A stretch of 64,000 nt of DNA from Lates calcarifer (lineage: Eukaryota; Chordata; Actinopteri; Centropomidae): the NCBI RefSeq assembly GCF_001640805.2, contig NC_066833.1, positions 13,162,183 to 13,226,182 on the forward strand, in the 5' to 3' direction. A program made the position numbers and the translations under genes. Under the pieces are notes generated by a model, which had not been told where the DNA came from, ran no database searches, and saw only the letters and a program-made list of their open reading frames with translations. Positions 1-12,379 of this stretch are shown piece by piece (position 1 is the stretch's first letter; each line of letters begins with the position of its first letter).

Positions 1-2682
1 GGCCCTTGTCACTTATAATACAGTCCAGCTGTGACAACACAAAGCAAACACATCAGACATCTGTCTGTATGTATTGTGTGTACACACAACCTTTCACATT
101 TGCATATTTATCAACTGACAAGTTTCCTCTTTAGAGAGTTTACATATGTATGATTGATTGTACTTATCCTTACATGGTGTGTGTGTGTACTGCATGTGTA
201 TGTTTGCCCTTGAGACTTACAATTCCCTAAAGCCACATGTTGTAATGTTGTATGGTCATCATTATCCCTACTGAGGACAGGAGAAGAAAAACTGTCAAAA
301 AACTATTCAGTCATTGGAAAATGATCAGTCTTTCACTAAAAAATGCATTACGACAATTCAGACAATTATGAAAAACAGATACAATAGGAATAGGTGCTAT
401 AGTATTATATAGATATTTCAACAGGATTAACAGTCAGAATACAGCATTTCTCTGTAACTGATGAAAGAAGTGCAGATCAACAGGTCAACAGAGTGCAGAT
501 GCTGTCCCAACACAGCAAAATAGGGAGAATTCAATTCAGGAAAGCTGTGAGTTTAACTCCACCCTCTCTCTCCTTGCTAGACTAGTTGTGTTGAGCATAC
601 CCTATGAAGGTGTGAGATTATTCTTATGACTGAATACTTCTATGACACTTTTTTAATATTCAAACTTTTATTAAGTTAATACTTTTGTTCATTCTTAATT
701 GATTGGTTGTCCAAATTATGCCTTTCTTGATTTCAGAATCACCACTTCTACCTGAAAAAAGCCAATGCACCCATAGTAATCCATAAATGAAAGTAACTAA
801 TATTTATGAAATAAAGCAGGAATGGTGCTTACATAATTTCAATCAAATCAAAACAAATTAAGAGCTCAGAGCACTCTCATTTCCATTGCATCAAGCCTTA
901 AGATATACCCACTCTGTTTAAATTCTCACTCTTGCCTGCCTATCATCATTGATGTGATGGATTGTGCAAGTCTGACTTGACCTTGCTGTATGACGCTTAT
1001 GAGAGAAAACTCCCATCTGTTCACTCTGCACAAAAACCACCTTCCAAGTGCTAAGTCACCTTCCAGGATTTAGAACAAAAAGTCCCACAGAGAAATGTGG
1101 AGACACATAAAGAAGAAAACAATGGCTGGGTGTTGGTCTGGTTTGGACAGGGACAGGTAGAAATAATGGGTCTTGTATCCACATGAAGAGAGAAAGGGAA
1201 AAAAAGACCAAAGAGAGAGATAATGATGGAGAAGAAAACGGGAGTAAATACTGAGATGCTGACACAAAAACATGAACAAAGGCAAACTGTGCGAGAGAAC
1301 ATGAATGGAGAGGGAATAAATTGATGAACTACAGAGAAACGTTGCGCATTCCTTGTAAGAGTCAGGGATTTCTGAGGTTTGGCGCTTTCTACTGCAGCTA
1401 GATTTATTTTACTCTTGGAATTTCACAGCGCAGCTTCTCTTGGCCTTCTTATTCTTCTAAGAACCTGATGTGTGGAGAGATATTTGTATCAAAGATTGAT
1501 GGGAGTTTTCAGAGCTCATCCTCACGTTAAGAGTGTGTGTTAAAAGGATGAGATTTTTTTCTTCTCTTCTTTTTGCAAAGGAGGAAGACATTCGATCCTG
1601 GTCATTAAACAAAAGAATAGCAGCCTGGGATCGGCTTGTAAATGTCCAGGGCTGATGGTTGGAGTACATATGTTTGGAGCATATAAACTGTTGGCCAGTT
1701 TCTTTTATGAAAAGGATACTTTGAGGGAAAGAGAGAAGGATTTTTCTTCATGCATGACTCTCGTACAACCATTAATAAAGTGTCTGGACTCCAATCAGTG
1801 ATTTTAGTAGGAAGTGGTTTGTTGTGACTCATCAGGTCTTCAAAACTCTACTATTTAAAACAGGGAAAGATGTGTAGGAAGCACTGCCAATCATTTGTAT
1901 ATGTGCTACTTGAAATGACATGTTTTGTAAGTATTGCCAAACCTTAATAAGCTCAGCAAAATCTGTAGGTTGGTTCTGCAATCAGTTTCATCTGATTTCA
2001 ATTTCCTATAGGTCAAATATGATCACTCCTTCATTTGTGTCTCTTAATAGTCTCAGTCATCAGAGGCACAGTATATCTAAAATGTAAAAGACAGCTGGGC
2101 TTTGTGACTGGTTTTTAAGAGGATTCACTACATATCTAAAGCTTATCGTACATACAGTAGTATCATTATGACCATCCAGACCATTACCCAACTATTAACA
2201 CATTGATGTGTGTTTGATATCAATATGTGAACGATGAGCAGAAAACAAGACAGTAGAACTGGTGATGTAAAAAGAACAAACAGTTAAGAGGCCTTGACAT
2301 TTTTTATAATATTTTCTGACATGTTTTATGCCCTTATTAGATAGCAATAGTGGAAAGACGACAGGAAACAAGGGGGAGAGAGATGCAACAAAATAGTGGT
2401 TTAGTTTTTCTTGATATAGACTTTCCAGATACCCTGCAGTGCCACTAGGACACAAGAGTATACAGAGTTTTACTCCAATAAGCCATCTCATTTCAGTAAT
2501 TTGTACATATTTAATTCTGCAAGTGCAACTCCTCAGTAAAACCACCTGGTATAGTGGTTGTTTGAGGAAAAAGATAGGGATTTGATAATATGTGGTTTAA
2601 AAATAGAGCTTTATAGTATGTCTGATTATCTGAGTACATGCCTTAATCCATGTACATGTAACCATCTGTTGTGACATCTTAC
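1..2682 (-). other. epha3 intron 5 (3' part outside window)
   Basis: This is AT-rich non-coding sequence after the exon 5 donor GTAAGA. No further exon with Eph similarity was recognised: the second FN3 domain should follow but is not here. A plus-strand purine-rich patch at about 1180-1320 and mostly unremarkable sequence fill the rest. The open frames here are short and match nothing I know. Confidence 0.8.
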
Positions 2683-3042
2683 CAGCTTGGTTGGTGGTGA
2701 TGGTCACAGCGGCATACTGCCTCATCTTTGGTGCCAGCGACGACACACCGTTCTGCGCTTCAATCTCAAATGTGTAGTTAGTGTGAGCTAGCAGGTCGGC
2801 CACCGTCACTGTGGTGTTGTGGAGGCCCATGGCTCTTGGCAGAAAGCGAACGTTGCTCCGACAGGGCTCGCAACGCTGGGTGCCGCTGTTACTGCCATTA
2901 GCAGCGACGCCACGGCAGCGCTTGCAAAGAACAGTAAAGGTGATGTCCCTGCGCCCACCAGTGTCCTCTGGCCAGCTCCAGTCCAGGATGACTGAGGTCT
3001 CGTTGATGGAGGAGATCACATTTCGAGGAGCTGAAGGAGGAC
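2683..3042 (-). CDS. epha3: epha3 exon 5: first fibronectin type III domain
   Basis: This 360-base exon begins by completing the arginine of ACTR and then reads PPSAPRNVISSINETSVILD, the start of Eph FN3 domain 1. It continues WSWPEDTGGRRDITFTVLC, CEPC, NVRFLPR, TVTVADLLAHTNYTFEIEA and NGVSSLAP, and ends AVTITTNQA. These are the expected FN3 strands, including the B-strand Trp and the LLAHTNYTFEI segment. Compared with the 336-base mammalian exon I recall, it carries about eight extra residues between KRC and CEPC, a Gly/Asn/Ser-rich loop with an NGS sequon. Other sequons are NET, NTT and NYT. The acceptor is TCTACTAG and the donor GCTG|GTAAGA (GT at 2682-2681). Phase is preserved, so the insertion is in frame. 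Confidence 0.96.
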
Positions 3043-5758
3043 CTAGTAGACAGAGAAGAGAGGAAGATGAGGTAAGGTTGCACAATGTACACACAACTTC
3101 TGTCATTGTAGTCTAATTATGAAAATGAGGGTTGAGTCAATATGAGTCTGTGTATGACCAGTATTACAAAATGAGTCTGTTTTCCTTCTCTCTCTTTTTG
3201 AATCAGTAAGAGAAGAGAAGGGCATGACACAACTTCTTCCAGAACAGAAAAAGAGTCTGTCAAAGTTAGACTGACATATAAAAGTAAAAATGTCTTATTA
3301 CAAACAGATCACTCTGAATATTTCCAGATTTTTATATCAAAGTATGACTGTAATTACATGGAGGACAAAACATAACTGCCAAATAACTCGGCTGAAAACT
3401 TGAGCCAGAGGAGGAGGGAGAGAGAGAGAAACGGGTGGATTAGTGAATTAGAGGATTGCGCCCTCAGATAAAGTGTTTTGTTTGGTTTGTTTGACTTGAC
3501 AAGAATTTACTTCACTCTCAAACTATGCATGGATCCTATCTGGTGTAATCAGCATTATAGACTTTGACTGTGTTTGTGCAAGAGAGAAATCAAAAGGAAA
3601 ATACACCACAGATTAAAGGTCTCATGTCTCGCAAATCTTAATTAAATACCTCTTCAGAAATATTTAAAGTTGTAAGAAATCATTTAAAAGCAATTTTGGG
3701 CTATACCTATAGACACCAAAAAAATTAATTTTAAAAAGAGTGAAAAATAGGTTCCAGACACCAGTTAGGAAAAACAGATAACAATGCCCAGTTACTGATA
3801 CTGTTCAGTAAAACATATAGTGGAAATTGCTATACATGCTGACATGTATAAGGATCATAGTAGTGTTATCACAAGACAATCTGAAGACATTTTTTTGGTA
3901 TCTCTTTTTATAACACACCACCTGGTAATCATAACATCTTTCTCAACCATTTATTGTAGGGCAGCATTTGTCGAGATCTGCAGTAATGTCACTAATTACT
4001 CATCGATACTCATTTTCCTTCCTTTGACAGGTGCATAGAGAGAAACCCTCTTTAGAAAAAACAATGCGTAGCTTATGACTGTATCCATAAAAAATGTTTA
4101 AAAATGTTTATGTCAACCCTAATCTGTAAATTCTTAGATGTGAGACTGTATTTTCTTTAACAGTAATCTGACCCTGACAGTCCTCTGGCTCGCACACACT
4201 GTACATCTACAGTAACTCCACTGATCACATCAAAGTTTTGGACCTGTAATTCACATCAGATATTACCTGCACAGGCATGCATGAGCACACATGCAGGCAA
4301 TCATATACTAATTCCATATGTCAAAATAATACATAGACATTGGGATTAACACGTGACATGAATTATGGTATCTAAGAACTGAGGATGCATCTGTAATCTC
4401 CAATGGCTCACTTTTATGCTCTTTCTAGCCAAAGACTGATCACTGGAGAGCTTTCAATTTTGAAAAAAGTGGCTGCACAGTGACTTTCAGCAAGGTACAG
4501 TAATGGTGATGATCAGTGAGGCGGACCAGCATTTTTTGTGAATTTCTCTGCTCATTTGGGGTGGTGCCATGGGATGTAGGGGAATGCATTAATGCAGTTT
4601 TAATTGGTGGAACTGAATTCTTGGGCGTTGACAAACTATACTTTATCCACTGTTAAGACAGCTGTTACAGAAATGTCTTGTGATGAATACAGCAGGAAGA
4701 ACTTTTTGGTTTAACGTTTTTTTTCCCTATTTTTGTAAGACCACCATTTTCAAATATCCAGAGTCAACTCTAAACAACCTCTGTCACACCGCAAACAATA
4801 AAACCCCTCTTCTGGGATAATCATGATCATTATCTTTTAACAACTTATCTATTCATTTGCAGCCTCTGCGTTGCTCAATCTGTCCCAAAGAGGTGAAATT
4901 TGCCTAGTTGACAAGATGGTTGAGATAATCACAACAGGGACCTGCCGTGGCTGTCATTCTAATTAGGATTCTGTTCATGGCTGTGGGCGTCGAGTTGCAT
5001 TTTCTACTGTTCTCCACACGGTGAAAGAACCCCCCCCCCAGCCCCTTTAGTAACGGATGTATTCATGATCTGACATCAGGGAATGCAGTGATTTATAGTA
5101 TTTATGGGGAATGCATTTTGGAAAGCTTGCAGGAGGCATCTGCATCTGCAATCCATTTGCATCAGATGGAGACAAAAGAGAACCATGTAGGGAGCAGAAA
5201 AGGTGATAAAGAGTTCTTGGGCAGCCGTGGTTTCAGTGACCTCTAAATAACACTGTAAACACTGTTAGACTATTTTCATTAGAACCAAAAGGAGGATTTT
5301 GGGATACAGAAAGCTAAAGCTAAAGCTTCTGGATTTAGTTGCAGGTAGTGTGTGCATATGCAATATATGTAATGCCAAAGAGCTTTTACCATATATACAG
5401 TATGTGCAACACAGTAATGTGTTGTTATGTGACTTTGCAAGGAAGGACTGTATTCCCCAAAACGGAGTGTAAAGAAGCATTTGAGAGCTTTTAAAGCATC
5501 AACAATAGGCAACTCTATGACACAAGGCTAAGACAGGTTTCACTGCATGTTTTATGGGCTAATGAGAAAAATCCTCCCAAACCACATTGGAAGGTTTCTC
5601 TGGTCAGATATCTAACAGACATAAAACATGAGAAGCTGAGGTCAGGGAGGAACCTGCATTATATGAGGGCACCACTGACTCCTCGTACAGTGCAGAGCCC
5701 AAAAATGTTGTGCTAATCACAGTGTTATTCATACAAAGGCACATGCACACACACTTAC
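3043..5758 (-). other. epha3 intron 4
   Basis: This 2.7 kb intron has a GTAAGT donor and a TCTACTAG acceptor preceded by a CT-rich tract. The sequence is AT-rich and largely free of microsatellites. A run of nine C at about 5031-5039 and a complex stretch near 4900-5020 (with TCTAATTAGGA, a homeodomain-type site) are the only notable contents. No coding potential was seen. Confidence 0.85.
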
Positions 5759-5915
5759 GGGTACACGCCATGGAGGCGGGGTCTCCCTCAGCGCGAAAGT
5801 AGTTTTTCTCACAGCCACAGTGCAATGACCCCTCATGGTGGGAGAAGCTGTGAGGCGGACACTTTGAACACTCCACGTTCCCCAGTGTAGGATTTGTAGA
5901 AGCCTGCCCTGCACA
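5759..5915 (-). CDS. epha3: epha3 exon 4: EGF-like Cys-rich module, with an apparent +1 frameshift
   Basis: The exon encodes the cysteine-rich module between the ligand-binding domain and the FN3 repeats. Its length is 157 bases where the flanking phases (phase 1 in, phase 1 out) demand a multiple of three. Entering from exon 3, the first codons read MCRAGFYKSYT, matching the family CRxGFYK motif, but that frame reaches TGA at 5835-5833. The frame one base further on reads GNVECSKCPPHS, then CGCEKNYFRAEGDP and SMACTR, which is unmistakably EphA3-like and flows correctly into exon 5. The switch falls at a coding-strand GGGG (5883-5880). One base too many there, by error or mutation, explains everything. 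The acceptor is TGTCTCCAG (AG at 5917-5916) and the donor ACCC|GTAAGT. The alternative acceptor AG at 5910-5909 would give a 150-base in-frame exon lacking the first cysteine. Confidence 0.88.
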
Positions 5916-7091
5916 CTGGAGACAAAAGAACACAGACAAGATACATGAGCATCATGCTGAGCCAGAGCATCGACAGATACCTAATAGCTGCATTTTTCTT
6001 CAGAGCAAGCTACAACAAAAGCAAGTAGGAAAATGAAAGATGGGGAGTATTTAATGCACTCACATACATAAACAAACTGAGAGAAGAGGACTGAATATAA
6101 ATCTTCTGTTCATGTAACAAGAATCCATTGAGTGCTGGTAAAAAAACAATAATTCTCTGAAATGTCTTTGTCTCTATTTCGCTCTCTCTTCATCTCTCAC
6201 AAGGCTCAACATGAATAATGCAAATTGTCCCCTCAGATAAAAGGCCTGTTCTCTTTAAATATCTGTGGTATTAAATCTGCACTCAGCAGCTCTTTTAACT
6301 CCTACTCACCACAAGTCTGTTGCAATCTGTGCAAGTAGGGTGACACTCCACCTATGTAAAGTGTATTCCATGTGTAAGCGTATGTGAAGTTTGTGTATCT
6401 GTGTAGGAAGGAAGATCAAGGGAAGGGTATCAGGCCCCCAAAAAAACAAAAAAAAAAACAACTTTCCTTTATATTATTTCTTATTTTTTCTCTATATATT
6501 TAGTTCCAACTCTCCCCTTTAATCTTTTCTTCAGCTCCACACAGGCTGAAACCCTTGTCATCTTATCTTCGCGTGATAATGGGGAAAAAAAGCATTTAAG
6601 TCTACAAAAGCCTCTTTAATAATGCTTAAGTTCATTTCACTGGCCACAGACAGGAGGGTTTAACATGAACAGCACTGTACTTTCTAATGTCAGCACACAG
6701 TAACTGCAAATTTACATAACACACACCACAGCTGCCTTCAGCCAGTAATAAATATGGCAGAACTTCAGTGTCTTAAACCATGACTGCTTAATGTTTGAAG
6801 CAGCGTCTTGGGTAAACTGTGTGGGTAAAATATTACATTTAGAATGCTTCAAATTAAATATTTTCCATAGACACAAGCAGGCTAGTGTTGATTAATTCTA
6901 CAAAATGTAATCATATTTATTACTAGAAAATGGGATGTGGGTGATGCTGATTGGACCAGACCTTCTTTTTTTTACTAAAATGCAAACATGGAACTTTTCA
7001 GGAATCTGACACTGTTGCAGACATAGTCTAACAAAACAAACAAAAGGGCTTGTTCTTTCTATGTCTCTCTCGATCTCTCTTTCTGCCTCTG

Positions 7092-7092
<1 letters not shown>

Positions 7093-7139
<47 letters not shown>
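7093..7139. repeat. (CT)n microsatellite
   Basis: A pure CT array of about 23 units, preceded by imperfect TCTGCC units. It lies in intron 3, on the pre-mRNA as GA repeats, about 1.2 kb downstream in the gene from exon 4's position on this map. Confidence 0.95.
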
Positions 7140-7142
<3 letters not shown>

Positions 7143-9589
7143 TTAAAAAATTGCTAGCAGCAACAGCAGCAAGCCAGCAGAATGTGTGGGCTCAGCAGAA
7201 CAGGTCTGACAGATCCCAGTGGTGGACAACACGCTCCTGCAAAAGCCAACACTGCTGATACTACTGCCATATCCATCACTGACACTGGCACACCAAGGTC
7301 CCCATGCTGCACTAAATACTCCACTACCTCCCCTCCGCAGTGTGTATGTGTGCATGTGCAGGCGTGTGCATATGTGTGTGTGAGAGTAATAGAATGTGAA
7401 GCAGGTTTAAACAGCCCAATATGATCCTACTGATGGAATGACAGCCACAACACTTGCTGACACACACACAAAACAGACCACCCTGATTGGAGGACACACC
7501 AGGAAATTAGACTTGACAGCCAGCACCCCCAGCCAATCAGGCAGCAGAAGCAAAAAGATGACTGCTGTGTCAGCAGAAATGCACCACAAACATAAAACTG
7601 AGGTGTGAATAAACAGACAAAAATGTTAAAGTAAATGAATCTTATAGCAGTGGCAAACAGAGTCTTCCTTTCATCCCTCTATCCACATATAACCTTTGAC
7701 AGAGAAGACATGTCAATGTACTCATTGGACAGTTAAAGCACAGGGCTAGAGTCCAACTAGATCCATTTCGCCACCATATAACTCCTCATTGTTCTCACTG
7801 AGGATTAGAAACTAATCAATTATGGAGATATGTATATTTACCAGAGAAGTTGAAGAATGTTTTTGGTTTCATAAGTAATATTTTTTTTTCTCCCTCAGTT
7901 AAAATTAAACAGATAAAGACTGATAAAATAGATCAAGACAGCTAATTCATCTAAAGATGCACAGGTTGTAGGGCTTTTTGAGTCTAGATAGTTTTTAACA
8001 GTTTTTGACATCAACTGAGCTCTATGGCATACAGTTATGAGCTGTAACAGGATTTGGCTACATCATAAATATTTGTTTGTGGGATAAATTGGTTTATACT
8101 AAGAAACATCATCTTACTATGATTGGATGAATGACTCTGGCAGATCAACACTCCACAAACGTTAGAAAAACAGCATCATTTCCCCTTGAAAGTTAAAAAT
8201 TTACTGGGGACTTTTCAGTGCGTAACACAGCCGTGAAACTTATTAGGCACAGAGTGGATCTCATAAACATTCAATGCAAAAATTAATAACCAAAGCTGCA
8301 CTTACGGTATGAGCTTTTCATGTGACAGTTAGTGATATGTTGTATTTTCACAACCACAACCCTAAAAAATATTTTTATAACAGCTGGAAATGGATAATAA
8401 AGGGCCTGTTTCTTCCCTGTGCGTCTGCCAGGATAAAAAGCAGCTCTGACAGAGGCTGATGGTAAAATCAGATTTGGCTCACAGGAGGTTAACTCCTCAT
8501 CTAGGGGAGAGCCGGGATGTGTTACACTGACATTCACCAGCAGTGTGTGCAGGGGCATGAGTGGATAGTATGATACTGTGTGTGTAGAAGCATATGTGTG
8601 TGTGTGTGTGTGTCTGTCTGTCTGTGTGTGTTCCCCAGGAGAGGAAACACAGCACCTCTTAAGATGACAGAGAATGCGTAATTAATTAAAAGATGTGTGT
8701 GTGTGTGCGTGCATGTGCGTGTGCGTGTGCATGTGTGTGAATAACACTTACAGAGACACACACAATCACAAGAGCATCACTGTCTTGACAAATAGAGAGA
8801 AAATTAAATATTTGCAGAAGAGAAAAATATGAAGGTTATCCCCCATGAATCATCTTTTATTTATTTTTAAATCAATAACAGCAGTAGGAACAGCATGTAA
8901 GGACTGTATCACTGTCGCTGTAACAAAGTCCTTCCTTCCCTTATAACGTCTTTGGCTATAAGTAGTCCTTTGTGATACACACACCCACACACACACGCAC
9001 ACACAACACACACAAGACACATTTAAACATGCATTCAAGTTGAAATTCTTGCAAATACTCACACACTCAGGGGTGTAACACACTGTCTTGCTACCTTCTA
9101 CATCAGGGCTGAAACACAATCTCTTCATTCACAGAGCAATACACACTTAACATTTACACACACGACACGTGCATGCATATACAGCTGCAGCTGCCACACG
9201 ATATGGTGGTTGTAAAATAACTGGGGCTGCAATTTGCTCGATCAATGGTCTAGGTCATAGGACACCCTCATCAATAATTAACATTACTGCTGGATGGTCG
9301 ACTGATCACATGCAGTCCCTCTTTTTACGACATGTGAAAACCCGACCTGACCTCAGTGAGACCAGATTTTGTTACAATGCATCTTTTAAAAGAGACCAGC
9401 TTCAAAGGATTTTAAGACAACAAGAAGAATTTATTGTCCAAATGGGTGATTCTGAAGTAAAGATATTTCACAATCTCATAAGTGTTTTTTAAATGGAACC
9501 TAGAATCTGTTTGTGATTGGTAGCTACAACCCAGTCACACACAATATTTTCAGTTCTTAAAGTCTAGCAATACAGTCATGGTCAGTGTG

Positions 9590-9730
9590 TGAAGAAATAA
9601 CAGCAACTTTTGAATCACTAATCCATCGCATGATTATAATCTAATTAGAAGCATAAATAGGCTTTTATTAAAATACAATGTAATTAGCAGAAAACTGTGA
9701 GCAAAATTAAACTTAGCAACGTCACTTCTC
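9590..9730. other. Homeodomain-site-rich stretch in intron 3, candidate enhancer
   Basis: The stretch has GATTATAATCTAATTAGAAG, a TTTTATTA and a TGTAATTAGC within 100 bases, that is several TAAT-core sites. Developmental enhancers often look like this; AT-rich chance is the alternative. Confidence 0.25.
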
Positions 9731-11513
9731 ACATGACTTGTGACCTCTTGACTTCACTCCTAACTTGTAAATTGATTGGTGCCACATAGGGGAAGTGGGA
9801 GAGTGCTTCTTTGTTCAAGCTTAACCCAAAGCTCCAGTCTTGGTCTTTCTCTCTCTTTCCCCGTCACATAAACACACACACACACACACACACATACACA
9901 CACTTACACACAGGTTCAGTCTTGCTGCAAACAGAGCTGGAGCAAAACGGCGACCCAACAATTGATTTCCTGTTTCCATACCACCTCCGCCTCTTTTCTT
10001 TTTAAATCCGACAAGATCGCAATGACTTTCACTCCCTCTCTCCTCCCCCTCCATCTCCCTCCGTCTCCACCTCCCCTTCATCCTGCCCTCCCTTCTCTAG
10101 CTCTTTTCTGTGGCTTTCCTTTCTCTTTCTGTTGCTCCATCCTTCTTTCTTTAATTGGAATAGCTCTCTTTGAAATGGAAAAGTTATTTACTTTGACAGC
10201 TCAGGCATTTGGCTGGCGGTCTTATCCGGAGCCACTTGTAATGTTACTGGAAACATGGCAACAGTAAACATCTCACCCCCTGCCATGAAATTCCCCTTTG
10301 GGCCAACCAGTAACAAGTAACAGAAATTTGGAAAAGGTCAACGTCTTTCATAAAGCCATGGTACAGTTTGGTGGGAAATTTTCACAGGCTAATAATTATG
10401 TCATTCTATAAAAATACTGCGGGCACAATTGTTGACTAATGAGAGAATATATTAAAATCCAAGCATAGCTGCATTTTCAACAACACAACTACAAGAATCT
10501 GATGACCATCCATCTGAATATCAGTGGAGAGTTTAGTTGTTAAATAATAATATGTTTCAAATAGAAATTTACACTTAATTTTAGCACAAAATATTGAATA
10601 TCAGCAGTTACAATACATAAATATCACCATCTGTATTAATGATGTGTCATAAACCTGCGAGAATTAACCTTAAGCACATGTCATGGAAAGAGACACTTTG
10701 AGATACTGAAGGATCTAATTCATGACTATATTACTCTTACACACAGAGTGACACAGTCATCCATTATGCAGAATTACAATCAATTTGTTGAAGCTAATAT
10801 GTCTTAACCCAATAAAATGAACTCGTTTTTGTCAGACATATAAATGAAAGCAATCATCAGAATTGATGGGTTGTGTCTTGGGGCAAATTGCGACGCATTC
10901 CATCTCTCTTATGTTCAATTATTGTGTCATTTGCCTACGATAATCACATTGGGAACACACTGGAGTTTATTCATGTGTCAGCATGGCAAACCAACGTGCT
11001 CTTGCCTGCCAGCCTGAACAGGAAAGTGATTTGGTGCATCTGTGAGCCTCCTGAGCCCCCAGAGCCAGTATCCATCAACTGGATGACACATTATCTGTCC
11101 AAACTAGACCTTTAAAATAATTCAGTTTAGTCGAATGTGATGAGAGCTGCCAAATCTAATCAGAATATAACAAAGGCCTGTAATAGGCTCTCAGTTCTTA
11201 AGGTCGTAATTGCAGAGGATTTTGTTCTGTGGTTGTTTCAGCCCTGTGCTGGATATGCATATGTTGGAAGAAAGATCAGGTGGGATATATCAGCAAATTC
11301 AGCAGTATTTCACAGTTTCTTTGTTGATCTGTTAGAAATCTGTCTGTGTAGTTCCCAGTAATGACTTAAATTCATTACTTCTAGCTAGAACACAGTGGTA
11401 TGGGCATCGTGGTTAAACGATAAAGGAGTTAAAAGGCAGTAATCTCTGCGAAATCTTTGCACCGTTTCACAGAATGAGCTCGTCACTGATACATTTGAAA
11501 ATGCAATTCCCTT

Positions 11514-11552
11514 ACATTACATTACATTACATTACAATTACATTACAATTAC
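11514..11552. repeat. (ATTAC)n pentanucleotide repeat
   Basis: Successive TTACA units with occasional ATT insertions, in AT-rich intron 3. A short minisatellite-like array without coding meaning. Confidence 0.85.
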
Positions 11553-12231
11553 ATTTCTGTTATTACAATACAGTGGTTTCCTTTGTTATGATCATCAAAG
11601 AAATCCAAATCTGTATAATGACATGGTTAAAATTGTAACAATGTGGCATCACTGATTCCATGATTTCAGATGTTTCTTTCAACTGTTGTATTTTAAACTT
11701 AGCCTAAGTTCAAATTTATCACTAAAATTAACCAATAAACCAACTGTGCTCTTCTAGCTTTCACTGAACAGCTAGAAAATGGGCCACTAGATCAATTTCT
11801 GACCCTGATGTTCAGTTTTATCACTGCCATGACCCTATGAGCCGCATTTTTGGCAGCCATAGAAATTAAGCACTTGGCTTCATAAGCTGAGCAGTGGAGG
11901 GCCAGATTGGAGTTTGTGATGGTAACTGCAGGCTAATGGCATGGAGAGACCCAGCTATTCAAGTCTGTTTATCTATACACACTCAAAGAGACTCTTCTGC
12001 TGCCTAGATGCACTGTTTGTGTGTGTGTGTGTGCGTGCATGTGTGAGTCCAGAATACTAATCATTAAACCACACAACCACCGGCAGTTTCCGTCTGTGTG
12101 AAAGAAAGTTGCCATGTATATGTGTTTGTGTGTGTGTGAGTGAGTGTGTGTGTGAGTACACACACAAAACTGGCACAGTAAAGCTTAATTAAGTGATTTG
12201 ATCCAAGACTGATTTGCATAATAAAGAAGCC

Positions 12232-12379
12232 TGATGAGGAGGATAAGAGGAGGACGAAAGGAAGTTGAGGGAGATGAAGGGAGTTAGAGGAGGAGGATGG
12301 AGTCAAGTGAAAGAGAGGAGGAGGAGAAAGTGGAGGAGGAGGAGGAGGTGGAGGAAGAGGCTCAAGGTGAGGAAGGTGT
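12232..12379. repeat. Polypurine tract (GGA-rich)
   Basis: About 150 bases, almost all A and G on the plus strand, with repeated GAGGAG units and few interruptions. The matching plus-strand frame rich in Arg and Lys is a by-product. Confidence 0.85.

Noticed and set aside
2811..3116. 101-codon plus-strand frame over exon 5
   Set aside because: Antisense of the FN3 exon; no domain of its own.
5729..5914. 61-codon minus-strand frame in exon 4 in a third phase
   Set aside because: It does not match Eph sequence; the two other frames of this exon carry the conserved parts.
9169..9492. 107-codon plus-strand frame
   Set aside because: It has a fairly balanced composition but no recognisable domain, and lies in an intron of a gene on the other strand; treated as chance.
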